From NCBI GenBank assembly GCA_021790935.1, contig JAJYFL010000008.1, forward strand, positions 31,550 through 95,549: 64,000 nucleotides of DNA. The letters are read 5' to 3'. Positions within the stretch are counted from its first letter, which is position 1, and the number at the start of each line of letters is the position of its first letter. The stretch comes from a bacterium. Its GTDB lineage: Bacteria > Vulcanimicrobiota > Vulcanimicrobiia > Vulcanimicrobiales > Vulcanimicrobiaceae. A program made the translations under genes and the position numbers. Below, one piece after another: positions 27,691 to 36,327 of the stretch. The notes under the pieces were generated by a model. That model searched no databases and was not told the origin of the DNA. It saw only the letters and a program-made list of their open reading frames with translations.

Positions 27691-29070
27691 CGGCGGTCCG
27701 GCCCACACCGTCTGCACGTTGACGAACTCACGGATGCCGAAGGAGCCGAGCTCGCGTCCGTAGCCGCTACGCTTGATGCCGCCGAAGGGAAGGCGCGGGT
27801 CGCTCGCGACCATGCCGTTGACGAAGACCGCTCCCGCTTCGATGCGCTGCGCGAGGCGCAGCGCGTGCGCCGTATCGCGCGTCCAGATCGATGCGCCCAA
27901 ACCGAAGTTCGACCGGTTGGCGAGCGCGATTGCCGCGTCTTCGTCGCCTGCGCAGATAACCGCTGCGGCCGGTCCGAACGTCTCTTCGTCGAACGCCGGC
28001 ATGCCGGGGCCGGCGTCGGCGAGCACCGTCGGTTCGTAGAAGAAGCCGGCGCGGTCGAGCGGCCGGCCGCCGGTGACGATGCGGGCTCCATCCACGACCG
28101 ATGCGGTGATCTGCCGGTGCAGCGCATCGCGCAGGTCGGCGCGCGCGCACGGGCCGAGGTCGTTGAGTTCGTCCATCGGGTTGCCGACGCTCTGGCCGGC
28201 GGCCGCGCGCGCGAAGCGTTCGACGAAGCGTTCGTAGAGATCGCGATGGACGATGAAGCGCTTGGCGGCGATGCAGCTCTGCCCGTTATTTTGAAAGCGC
28301 GCCTTGACGGCAATCGCCACGGCAAGGTCCAGATCGGCGTCGGGTAAGACGACGAAGGGATCGGATCCGCCAAGTTCCAGCACGCATTTTTTCAAGGATC
28401 GACCGGCTGCGGAGGCTACGGCGATGCCCGCGCGTTCGCTGCCCGTGAGCGTGACCGCGGCGATGCGCTCGTCGGCGATCAAGTCGTCGGCGTCGGCGTT
28501 GCTCAGCAGCAGCGTAGCGAACAGTCCTGCGGGTGCGCCCGCTTCGGCAAAGAGCCGCTCGATCTCGAGGCCGCACCGCGTGGTATTTTCGGCGTGCTTC
28601 AAAACGACGGCGTTCCCTGCCATCAGCGCGGGAGCGGCGGCCCGCACGACCTGCCAATATGGGAAGTTCCACGGCATGATCGCGAAGATGACGCCTAGGG
28701 GACGAAATGCGACCAGGCTGCGCGCGGCGTTCCCGGCCACCTCCTCGTCGGCTAAGAACGCTTCGGCGTGTCGTGCGAAGTAGTCGCAGCACGAGGCGCA
28801 TTTCTCGACCTCCGCGCGTGCTTGCGCGATCGGCTTGCCCATCTCCCGGACGGCGGTCTGCGCGAGCGACTCGCGCCGGGCACGCAATGCCGCCGCGACG
28901 GCGTGCAGGAGCGCGGCGCGGTGGGCGATCGGAGCGCGGCCCCAACGCCCGAAGGCTTCGCGTGCCGCGGTCAGGCGCTCGTCGATTTCGCGGGCGCTCG
29001 CGTAGGCGAACCGTTCGAGTTCGCCGCCGGTCGACGGATCGACCGTTAGTATATCCCGTGCTGCGCCCAT
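27685..29070 (-). CDS. NAD(P)-dependent aldehyde dehydrogenase, succinate-semialdehyde type
   Basis: Oxidises an aldehyde to the acid, probably succinate semialdehyde to succinate. The 461 residues show PWNFPYWQVVRAAAPALMAG, the cofactor loop LTGSERAG, ELGGSDPFVVL with the general base Glu, and NNGQSCIAAKRFIVH with the nucleophilic Cys. The short length and SCIAAKR form fit the GabD-like/Sad subgroup. It starts inside the 3' end of the M16 peptidase gene (25-base overlap), so it is coupled to that gene. Substrate is inferred from family only. Confidence 0.85.
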   Translation of the reverse strand: MGAARDILTVDPSTGGELERFAYASAREIDERLTAAREAFGRWGRAPIAHRAALLHAVAAALRARRESLAQTAVREMGKPIAQARAEVEKCASCCDYFARHAEAFLADEEVAGNAARSLVAFRPLGVIFAIMPWNFPYWQVVRAAAPALMAGNAVVLKHAENTTRCGLEIERLFAEAGAPAGLFATLLLSNADADDLIADERIAAVTLTGSERAGIAVASAAGRSLKKCVLELGGSDPFVVLPDADLDLAVAIAVKARFQNNGQSCIAAKRFIVHRDLYERFVERFARAAAGQSVGNPMDELNDLGPCARADLRDALHRQITASVVDGARIVTGGRPLDRAGFFYEPTVLADAGPGMPAFDEETFGPAAAVICAGDEDAAIALANRSNFGLGASIWTRDTAHALRLAQRIEAGAVFVNGMVASDPRLPFGGIKRSGYGRELGSFGIREFVNVQTVWAGPPS

Positions 29071-31751
29071 GGCCCCGTCGGTCCGGCAAAGATCTCGATC
29101 AGCCGGTTCGGCCGCAGATACTTGCGCGCGACGCGCTGCACGTCGGCGGCGGTAATGCCGGCGTAGCGGTCGTTCAGCGTTGCGTAATAATCCAGCGGTA
29201 GACCGTTGGTTGCGATGGTGAGCAGTTCGCCGACCTGCGCGTCGGCCGATTGTTGAGCTAGGAGCGCGCTTGAAACCAGGCGCGTCTTCGCTTCGGCGAG
29301 CTCCGTCTGCGTCACGGGGTGATCCCTGAGCCGTTCGAGCTGCTGCCGGATGATTGCGATCGCGGGCAGCACCTTACCGGGCCGCGCGCTCAACTCGATC
29401 TGAAAGTCGCCGCGGTCGCGATCGGCCTCGAACGTACTCTGAACGCTGTAGACCAGGCCGCGCCGTTGCCGCAGGTCTTGCCAAAGGCGTGATTCGAAGA
29501 ACCCGCCGCCGCCTAGAATCTGGTTGAGCACGGAAAACGCGTAGTAATCCGGGCTCGTTCGTGGGATTGCGGGCTGGCCGAGCTTCAGGAAGACTTGGTT
29601 AGCGGCGGTTCCGATGTAGGCGTATCCGCGGTGAGCCGCCGGCAACGGCATCTGTGCGATGTCGGGCTTGGGCCCGGCGTTCTTCCACGAGCCGAACGCA
29701 CGTTCCACTTCCGCACGCGCCTGCTCCGGCGTGATGTCGCCGACGATCGCGATCGTGGTCAGGTCCGGGCGCCAGTACGCTTTCGTATAGGCGAGGAGAT
29801 CGTCGCGCGTGATCGACGCGACCGATAGCGGCGTTGCATAACGCAGCCCGGGGTCGTTCGGTGCCAATAGCCGCTCCAGAAACGCCCGGTCGATCATGAC
29901 GCCGGAGATGTCGTTCTCCGTGTTGATGCTGTTCGCAAGCTGTTCGCGCTGCAGGCGCAGCCAGTGCTCCGGGAAGGTGGGATGCTCCTCGCCATCGGCC
30001 AGCACGTTCAGCAGCGTTCCGAAGTCTTGCGCGAAACCGTGGGCGGAGAAGGTCTGCCCGAGCTCGACGGCTGCGCCGATGTCGTCGGTCACCTTGCGTA
30101 ACGTGTTGAAGCCGTAATGCTCGCTTCCGAAGTTCGCCACCGTTGAAGCCAGGCGTACGGTGCCTTCGTGGCCCGGCGGCACGAAGGCCGGCGACGAGGC
30201 GATCGAACCGCTGACGTACACCGTCGGCCGGTCGGTCTTCTCTTGCACGATGACCTTGAGGCCGTTGGGCAGTACGAACATCGTGGGATGGAGTTTGCTG
30301 CGCGCGGTCGTCGGTTTGCGAACGGCTTCGCGGATCCACTTCGGCTCGATGATCGGGCCGCTGGGAGCGCGCGAGGAAAAATTGTCGGACGCGGCCGTGC
30401 TGCTCTTCTGGGATTCGCCTTTAGGCGGCGTGTCGCTCGGGCGAAGATGACCGACGACGTTGGGCGTCGTCAAGTACTTACGAGCCGCGGCCAGCAGGTC
30501 GGCCGGCGTAAGGGCGGCGAGCCGGGCGTCCTCGGCGTGGACTTTTTCGCCGACCACGCCGTAGGTATAGCCGACTAAATCTCCGTACCCGCCGATCGAA
30601 TCGGCGCTGAAGACGCGTTCGGCAATCGTCTGGCGTTTCGCGGCGGTGACGATGCCGGGCGCGAAACCGCTCTTCAGCACGGCGTCCATGGTGTGTTGAA
30701 AGACCGCTTGCGCTTCCTCGCTCGTGTGCCCCGGATTCAGAACGATGAAGACGTTCATCAACCCGCCGCGCAGCTGCGTGTCGGCGTTGGCTTCGACGGC
30801 CAGCGCGATATTCGTCTCGACCAGAGCTTGATAGAACGGTCCGCGTTGGTTGGCGATCAGCGTCGCGAGCGTACTGATCGCCGGCTCGCCCGGCTCCTTG
30901 TCGCCGGGAACGGCGTACGCGAGGTCGAGCACCTCAAATGGGAAGGGGAACTGCGCTTCGACGACCTTGCCCGTAGCGGCGACCGGATGAGCGGGTCTGA
31001 AGTTCGGGAGTTTGCGGGCCGGAATCGGCCCGAAATCTTTGCGCGCGACTGCGAAGACCGCTCGAGGCGTGACATCCCCCGCCACGACGAGCGTTGCGTT
31101 ATTGGGTGCGTACCACTCGTGATAGTATTTCGCGATGTCCTTGACGGTAGCCCGCTCGACGTCCCGCCGATGGCCGACCGGAGTGCGCCCTGCCGGCAAA
31201 CCGGGATAGGCCGCAGCGCGTACGCGCGAAAGCAAATTGAAGAACGGCGAGCTCTGGTCGCCCTCGATTTCGTTGAGGACTGCGAGCCGTTCGACGTTCC
31301 AATCGGATTGCCGGAGCAAGGCGTGCTGCATGCGATCCGCCTCGATTGCGAGCGCGATCTGGTACTTGTCCGCCGGCATGAGGAAGTAAAACTCCGTGTA
31401 ATCGTAATCCGTCTGCCCGTTCATCTGGGCGCCGAGCCGCGCGACGATGTCGTCGAGGCCGCCCGCGGAGATCTCGCTGGTTCCGCGAAACATCATGTGC
31501 TCGAGCGCGTGTGCGAGCCCGGTCTTCCCGGGCGTCTCGTAGAGGGAGCCGAAGCGATAGTAGATCGCCGTTTGGACTACCGGGGCCGCGTGATCTTCCA
31601 CCACCACGACCTGGAGGCCGTTATGCAGCCGAGTCGTGTAGACGTTCTTGTCACCGACGCCTGCGTCGCGAGCGTTTTCGGCGCCGATGGGCGCCGGCGC
31701 GCACCAAAGCGCAGCGGCGAAGAGCAGAAGCAGAAGAACCGGACGTTTCAA
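29046..31751 (-). CDS. Exported M16 family zinc metallopeptidase, two-domain
   Basis: A 901-residue insulinase-type peptidase. The TTG at 31751 is chosen: GGGAG lies eight bases upstream and the product then begins with a signal peptide (LKRPVLLLLLFAAALW, cleavage near PIGAEN). The N-terminal half has the inverted zinc site HALEHMMFRG (HxxEH) and the downstream NEIEGD glutamate. The C-terminal half (from about 500) repeats the fold without the zinc site, as usual for the family. A four-base TTGA overlap couples it to the upstream formimidoyltransferase gene. It probably acts on peptides in the periplasm. Confidence 0.9.
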   Translation of the reverse strand: MKRPVLLLLLFAAALWCAPAPIGAENARDAGVGDKNVYTTRLHNGLQVVVVEDHAAPVVQTAIYYRFGSLYETPGKTGLAHALEHMMFRGTSEISAGGLDDIVARLGAQMNGQTDYDYTEFYFLMPADKYQIALAIEADRMQHALLRQSDWNVERLAVLNEIEGDQSSPFFNLLSRVRAAAYPGLPAGRTPVGHRRDVERATVKDIAKYYHEWYAPNNATLVVAGDVTPRAVFAVARKDFGPIPARKLPNFRPAHPVAATGKVVEAQFPFPFEVLDLAYAVPGDKEPGEPAISTLATLIANQRGPFYQALVETNIALAVEANADTQLRGGLMNVFIVLNPGHTSEEAQAVFQHTMDAVLKSGFAPGIVTAAKRQTIAERVFSADSIGGYGDLVGYTYGVVGEKVHAEDARLAALTPADLLAAARKYLTTPNVVGHLRPSDTPPKGESQKSSTAASDNFSSRAPSGPIIEPKWIREAVRKPTTARSKLHPTMFVLPNGLKVIVQEKTDRPTVYVSGSIASSPAFVPPGHEGTVRLASTVANFGSEHYGFNTLRKVTDDIGAAVELGQTFSAHGFAQDFGTLLNVLADGEEHPTFPEHWLRLQREQLANSINTENDISGVMIDRAFLERLLAPNDPGLRYATPLSVASITRDDLLAYTKAYWRPDLTTIAIVGDITPEQARAEVERAFGSWKNAGPKPDIAQMPLPAAHRGYAYIGTAANQVFLKLGQPAIPRTSPDYYAFSVLNQILGGGGFFESRLWQDLRQRRGLVYSVQSTFEADRDRGDFQIELSARPGKVLPAIAIIRQQLERLRDHPVTQTELAEAKTRLVSSALLAQQSADAQVGELLTIATNGLPLDYYATLNDRYAGITAADVQRVARKYLRPNRLIEIFAGPTGPWAQHGIY

Positions 31752-32596
31752 GGTAGTACTCCCAAGTAGTAACGAGCCGTCGCCTCGACGGCATCGTACG
31801 GCAGTGCGCCGATGAGTTCGCAACGCAGCACGGCGACGCCGCGTTCCGCCGCGAGGGCGCGAATGAGTTCCGCGACGCGGTAGAGCGGCGTAGCGTGGTA
31901 GTCGGTGACGTTGAGCGAGACCTGCACGACGCCGGCGCTCAGGCGGAAACCCAGCGCTTTGAGGGTGCGAAGGCCGCCGCCGCGCTCTCGTACCGCAGCT
32001 GCGATCCCTTTGGCAACGGTCAGGTCTCCGGTCGAAAGGTCGACGTTGAAGGCGACCAGCAGGCTGCGCGCCCCGACGGCGACGGCTCCGGCGCTTGGAT
32101 GGCGCGGAACGTCACCGACATCGGGGTGCCACCCCGGGCGAGCGAAGCGTCTCTCCAGGCCTTCGAACCCTCCTCGGCGCACGACAGCGAGATCGCGCCG
32201 TTCCGGCACGGAAGCCGCCTCTCCGTAGAAGAACGACGGAACTCGATAGCGTTCCCAGATCGCGCGAGCGCTATCGCGCGCGAGGCGCACGGCCTGCTCC
32301 ATCGAAGCGCCACCGAGAGGAACGAAGGGCAACACGTCGAGGGCACCGATGCGCGGATGGACGCCGGCGTGCACGCGCAGGTCGATGCGTTCGACGGCGA
32401 TGCCGGCCAGCGCTACGCTTGCGGCGAGCAGATCCGAGGCGCTGCCGGCCATCGTAAGCACGCTGCGGTTATGGACCGGGTCGCTCGTGCGGTGCAGCAC
32501 GCGCGCGCCGGCGGCCGCCGCCGCGTCGGCGCATGCCTGGACGATAGACGCGTCGCGGCCCTCCGAGAGGTTTGGAACGCACTCGAACAACGTCAC
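31748..32596 (-). CDS. ftcD: Glutamate formimidoyltransferase
   Basis: Transfers the formimino group of N-formimino-L-glutamate to tetrahydrofolate, the folate-linked end of histidine degradation. The 282 residues match the N-terminal transferase part of FtcD: FECVPNLSEGRD, NRSVLTMAG, LRVHAGVHPRIGALDVLPFVP (with the catalytic-loop His) and VQVSLNVTDYHATPL. The cyclodeaminase part is absent, as in many bacteria. GTG start at 32596. It lies between radA and the M16 gene, 26 kb from hutUIF, and offers a second route for the same intermediate. Confidence 0.9.
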   Translation of the reverse strand: MTLFECVPNLSEGRDASIVQACADAAAAAGARVLHRTSDPVHNRSVLTMAGSASDLLAASVALAGIAVERIDLRVHAGVHPRIGALDVLPFVPLGGASMEQAVRLARDSARAIWERYRVPSFFYGEAASVPERRDLAVVRRGGFEGLERRFARPGWHPDVGDVPRHPSAGAVAVGARSLLVAFNVDLSTGDLTVAKGIAAAVRERGGGLRTLKALGFRLSAGVVQVSLNVTDYHATPLYRVAELIRALAAERGVAVLRCELIGALPYDAVEATARYYLGVLP

Positions 32597-32614
32597 GTCA
32601 CAGCCATGCGGCCG

Positions 32615-33997
32615 TCATCCGAGCGCCAGCTCGACCGCCGCAGCGATCTCGGTGCAGTTCTCCGGAGAATAGATCGTGCCGTAGCCGAGCTTGCGCGCCT
32701 CGGCGCAGCGGCGCGAACTCGCGCCCACCGCTCGGATCTCCCCCGAGAGCCCGACCTCTCCGAATGCAACGGCATCGGCAGCCATGGCCCGGTTGCGGAA
32801 AGATGACGCGATCGCAAGGGCGATCCCGAGATCGGCAGCGGGCTCGTTCACGCGCAACCCTCCGGCGACCGACACGTAGACGTCGTGCGTTCCGAGCTGC
32901 ATCCCGGCGCGGCGTTCCAGCACGGCGAGGATCATCGCGAGGCGGCCTTGGTCGAGATTGTTCGCCAGGCGCCGCGGTGAGCCGTAGCTGGTTTCGCCGA
33001 CCAGGGCTTGCACCTCGACGAGCAACGGTCGCGAACCCACGATGCTGGCGACGACGCAAGAGCCGCTGGAACGCGCCGCGCGTCCGGAGAGGAAGAGCTC
33101 CGATGGATTTGCGATCTCGTGTAGGCCGTCGCCGTGCATGCTGAAGACGCAGATCTCGTCGATGCTTCCGAAGCGGTTCTTATACGCCCGCAGAATGCGG
33201 TAGTCTGCCGTGTTCTCGCCTTCGAAGTACAGCACGGTATCGACGAGATGCTCCAGGAGCCGGGGGCCGGCGATCGTACCGTCCTTCGTTATGTGGCCGA
33301 TAACGAACGTGGCGCAGCCCGTGCGCTTCGAGTACTCCACGAGCGCTTGGGTGCAGTCGCGAATCTGCGTGACGCTGCCTGCATAGGCCTCGGCCTCCGG
33401 CAGCCACATCGTCTGGATCGAATCGACGATCAAGGCCTTCGGAGCCAGCCGCTCGAGCCGCTCGAGCACCGCGCGCAGATTCGTCTCCGCAAAGACCAGA
33501 ACGTCCCCAAACCCGTCGCCGCCCCGAGCTTGTCGAAGGGCTGGATCTTCTCCAAGGGAGAGGCGCGAGGCGCGCATCTTGAGTTGGGCGGCCGACTCCT
33601 CGCCGCAGACGTATACGACGCCGGCGCCTCGGCCGCAGAGGCGGGCCGCCATCTGCAGCACGAGCGTCGACTTGCCTGCGCCCGGCGGGCCGCCGATGAG
33701 GACGAGGCTCCCCGGAACGATGCCGCCGCCGAGGACCGCGTCGAACTCCGTCATTCCGGTACGTTCGCGCGTGACGCGCGAGCCGTCGATATCGCGTAGG
33801 CGCACCGGCTCGGCGGCGCTCCCAAGCGTTGCCGCCGCACTCGAAGGACGTCCAGAAGCAACGCGCATGGGCGTTTGATCGAACGAGTTCCACGCATCGC
33901 ACTGGGGGCAGCGCCCGAGCCAGCGCGGCGATTCGAAGCCGCATGCCGAGCAGAAAAAAACGGAACGAGCCTTGGCCACCGCCCGAGTCTTAGCCAT
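32615..33997 (-). CDS. radA: DNA repair protein RadA
   Basis: RecA-like branch-migration helicase in homologous recombination, 460 residues. The zinc finger has Cys16, Cys19, Cys30 and Cys33; Walker A is GGPPGAGKST (about 102-111); the RadA motif KNRFG and a C-terminal Lon-like domain (GEVGLSGEIRAV) are present. About 15 extra residues (GEDPALRQARGGDGFG, 149-164) interrupt the usual short link between the SRL and AET segments; they are encoded by a palindromic repeat, listed separately. Divergent from cmk with an 86-bp gap. Confidence 0.95.
   Translation of the reverse strand: MAKTRAVAKARSVFFCSACGFESPRWLGRCPQCDAWNSFDQTPMRVASGRPSSAAATLGSAAEPVRLRDIDGSRVTRERTGMTEFDAVLGGGIVPGSLVLIGGPPGAGKSTLVLQMAARLCGRGAGVVYVCGEESAAQLKMRASRLSLGEDPALRQARGGDGFGDVLVFAETNLRAVLERLERLAPKALIVDSIQTMWLPEAEAYAGSVTQIRDCTQALVEYSKRTGCATFVIGHITKDGTIAGPRLLEHLVDTVLYFEGENTADYRILRAYKNRFGSIDEICVFSMHGDGLHEIANPSELFLSGRAARSSGSCVVASIVGSRPLLVEVQALVGETSYGSPRRLANNLDQGRLAMILAVLERRAGMQLGTHDVYVSVAGGLRVNEPAADLGIALAIASSFRNRAMAADAVAFGEVGLSGEIRAVGASSRRCAEARKLGYGTIYSPENCTEIAAAVELALG
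33523..33543. repeat. REP-like palindromic repeat inserted in radA
   Basis: The minus strand carries AGCCCTTCGACAAGCTCGGG, the core of a dispersed palindromic repeat familiar from many soil and alphaproteobacterial genomes, whose translations give peptides such as ALRQAQ, DKLRT and PSTSSG. Here it is read as PALRQARGG inside RadA at a point where homologues have no such residues. Only one copy is seen in this window. Confidence 0.6.
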
Positions 33998-34083
33998 CCG
34001 CTCCTTCGGGCCCCGCGCGCCCCGCGCGGCCCCTTCTAAATGCTTTGGCTTTTCGGGGTAGAAAGGCGGGTTCGGTGCCCACC

Positions 34084-34761
34084 ATGCGTTTGCAGATTGC
34101 CATAGACGGGCCCGCGGCCTCGGGTAAGACGACGGTCGCGCGCTGCCTAGCCAACCGGCTGAACCTTCTGTATCTCGACACGGGCGCGATGTATCGCGCG
34201 CTCGCCTACGTCGCTTTGAACACGCGAACCGACCTCGACAATCAGAGTGCGCTGGTTCGCCTGATCGACCAGCACGCCATCGGCGTGGAACTCGACCGCG
34301 CGGCGCCGCTCGGCTTTCGGATCCGCGCCGATGGCGAGGAACTCACACCGGAGGTGCTGCAGTCCAACGCCGTGACTTCGGTCGTATCGACGATCGCGGC
34401 GCAGCCCGTTGTCCGAGAGGCAATGGTGCGCGAGCAGCGCCGTATCGCCGAGGCGGGGCCGGTGGTGATGGCCGGTCGCGACATCGGCACCGTCGTCCTG
34501 CCCGACGCGCCGCACAAGATATTCTTGACCGCATCGGTGCAGGCGCGAGTGCAGCGCCGCCGCCGGCAGATGGAGACGATGGGGGTCGACGTGAACGCGC
34601 ACGAGCTGGCGGCGGAGATCGAAGAGCGCGATCGGCTGGACGAGAGCCGTGCCGCGTCTCCGCTGCGGCCGGCACGCGACGCGGTCGTCATCGATTCAAG
34701 CGCGATGAGCGCCGCAGCCGTCGTCGACCGGATCTGCGCGATCGTCGATCCGGCCGCATGA
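34084..34761 (+). CDS. cmk: Cytidylate kinase
   Basis: Phosphorylates CMP and dCMP with ATP. The 225 residues contain IAIDGPAASGKTTVAR (P-loop), YLDTGAMYRA, VMAGRDIGTVVLPDA and a C-terminal IDSSAMS segment. The ATG at 34084 begins the conserved core; a GTG at 34075 or an ATG at 34045 would add a few residues. Four-base overlap with plsC. The pairing cmk-plsC also occurs in Clostridia. Confidence 0.95.
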   Translation: MRLQIAIDGPAASGKTTVARCLANRLNLLYLDTGAMYRALAYVALNTRTDLDNQSALVRLIDQHAIGVELDRAAPLGFRIRADGEELTPEVLQSNAVTSVVSTIAAQPVVREAMVREQRRIAEAGPVVMAGRDIGTVVLPDAPHKIFLTASVQARVQRRRRQMETMGVDVNAHELAAEIEERDRLDESRAASPLRPARDAVVIDSSAMSAAAVVDRICAIVDPAA

Positions 34762-35348
34762 AGACGTACGATATCGCAAAGGGCCTGCTGATACCCATCT
34801 TTCGCGCTCTCTGGCGCATACGAGGGCGCGGCATCGAGAACGTTCCACGCACCGGTCCCTTGATCGTCGCGTGCAACCACCTCTCCTACCTGGATCCGCC
34901 GGCACTGGGAGTGATCTGCCCGCGGCGTCTCTCCTACATGGCGAAGGCGGAACTCTTCCGGATCCCCGTGTTGGGCGCGGTTATCCGTTCCGTCGGGGCC
35001 TATCCGGTCGATCGAGCGGGGAGCGCCTCAGGCGCGATCAAGCGGTCGGTGGCGGTGCTCCGAGCGGGAGGAGCCGTGGGGATCTTTCCGGAGGGCACGC
35101 GCAACCTCACGGGAGCGGCGCAGGTGCGCGAAGGGGTGGCGCTGCTCGCCTCGCTCGCTCGCGCGCCGGTCGTTCCGGCGTGCGTTTCGGGCAGCGACCG
35201 CGCGGGCAGCCTCCACCGCATCTCCGTCAGCTTCGGCAAGCCGCTCTACCTGCCGCGCGATCGCAGAGCCACGCGCGAGGACCTGCGAACGTTCACGGAG
35301 CGCATCATGAGCGAGATCCGCGTGCTTGCGGAGACCGCCGATGCTTGA
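34758..35348 (+). CDS. plsC: 1-acyl-sn-glycerol-3-phosphate acyltransferase
   Basis: Acylates lysophosphatidic acid to phosphatidic acid at the inner face of the membrane. The 196 residues carry the acyltransferase motifs CNHLSYLDP (HX4D) and IFPEGTRN, plus a VPACVSG strand. It acts downstream of the PlsX/FakAB products encoded near 44-48 kb; PlsY is not seen. Eight-base overlap with the polyprenyl synthase gene. Confidence 0.92.
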   Translation: MKTYDIAKGLLIPIFRALWRIRGRGIENVPRTGPLIVACNHLSYLDPPALGVICPRRLSYMAKAELFRIPVLGAVIRSVGAYPVDRAGSASGAIKRSVAVLRAGGAVGIFPEGTRNLTGAAQVREGVALLASLARAPVVPACVSGSDRAGSLHRISVSFGKPLYLPRDRRATREDLRTFTERIMSEIRVLAETADA

Positions 35349-36312
35349 TCGCTTCGAGGCGCGTCTGCAAGCGTGCATCGGGTGCTATCGGGGATCTCGA
35401 GAGATCGCCGATATGCTACTCTACCATTTTGGCTATGGGGAATACGGTCCGGCTCGCAAAGGAAAACGGCTGCGCCCAAGTTTGGTCATGCGCGTTGCGT
35501 TGGCCGAAGGCGGCGATCTCGACGGCGCGCTCGGTCCGGCCGCCGCGATCGAGATCCTGCACAATTACTCGCTCGTGCATGACGACGTGGAGGACCGCGA
35601 TCCATTACGCCACGGGCGGCAGACGCTTTGGTCGCGCAACGGCGTCGCCTCTGCAGTCAACGCCGGCGACGCGCTCTGCGCGCTCAGCGTCCTGGCGCTG
35701 GCGGAGGCCGCGGCGCAACACCCGTCCGACCGCGTCTTGCGAATGATTGGGGTGTTGCACGGCGCGCACTTGGTCATGTGCGACGGCCAATCGCTCGATC
35801 TTTCCTTCGAACGATCGCGGCACGTGCCGCTCGAGCAATACGACCGCATGATTGCGGCAAAAACGGCGGCGCTCTTCGGCGCGGCGTGCGAGCTCGGAGC
35901 GCTCTGCGCTTCGTGTGACGACGCGACGGCCGAACGCTACCGAAAACTCGGCCGCGCGTACGGCATGGCGTTCCAGATTCGCGACGACGTGCTGGGCATC
36001 TGGGCCTCCAGCGATGCGACGGGGAAAGTCGTCGGTAACGACATCGCACGCCGGAAATGGACGTTTCCGGTGGCATGGGCGCTGCAGACGGCGTCTTCTC
36101 CGGAGCGCGAGCGCATAGCCGCGGCCTACGCGAGCCTGGAGACGTTGGATGCGCCGATGGTGACCGCAGTTATCGCGGCGCTGGATGCCGTTGGGGCGCG
36201 AGAGGCCGCGGAGCGTGCTCTTGCAGAACATCTCGCCGTCGTACGGCATCACCCCGTCGCCGGCGTTCGCGACTTTTTGTTGGGAACGCTGAGCGCACTG
36301 CCGTCATCCTAG
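35341..36312 (+). CDS. Polyprenyl (isoprenyl) diphosphate synthase
   Basis: Trans-prenyltransferase that condenses isopentenyl diphosphate with allylic diphosphates, 323 residues. KGKRLRPSLV, the first aspartate-rich motif LVHDDVEDRDPLRHG and GNDIARRKWTFPVAWAL match; the second aspartate-rich motif is DDVLGIW, a reduced form of DDxxD. The chain length of the product cannot be read with confidence. IspD and IspF at 50-51.6 kb would feed this step. The ATG at 35341 is preferred because it is embedded in the plsC end. Confidence 0.9.
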   Translation: MLDRFEARLQACIGCYRGSREIADMLLYHFGYGEYGPARKGKRLRPSLVMRVALAEGGDLDGALGPAAAIEILHNYSLVHDDVEDRDPLRHGRQTLWSRNGVASAVNAGDALCALSVLALAEAAAQHPSDRVLRMIGVLHGAHLVMCDGQSLDLSFERSRHVPLEQYDRMIAAKTAALFGAACELGALCASCDDATAERYRKLGRAYGMAFQIRDDVLGIWASSDATGKVVGNDIARRKWTFPVAWALQTASSPERERIAAAYASLETLDAPMVTAVIAALDAVGAREAAERALAEHLAVVRHHPVAGVRDFLLGTLSALPSS

Positions 36313-36327
36313 AGGAGAACGCCGACT

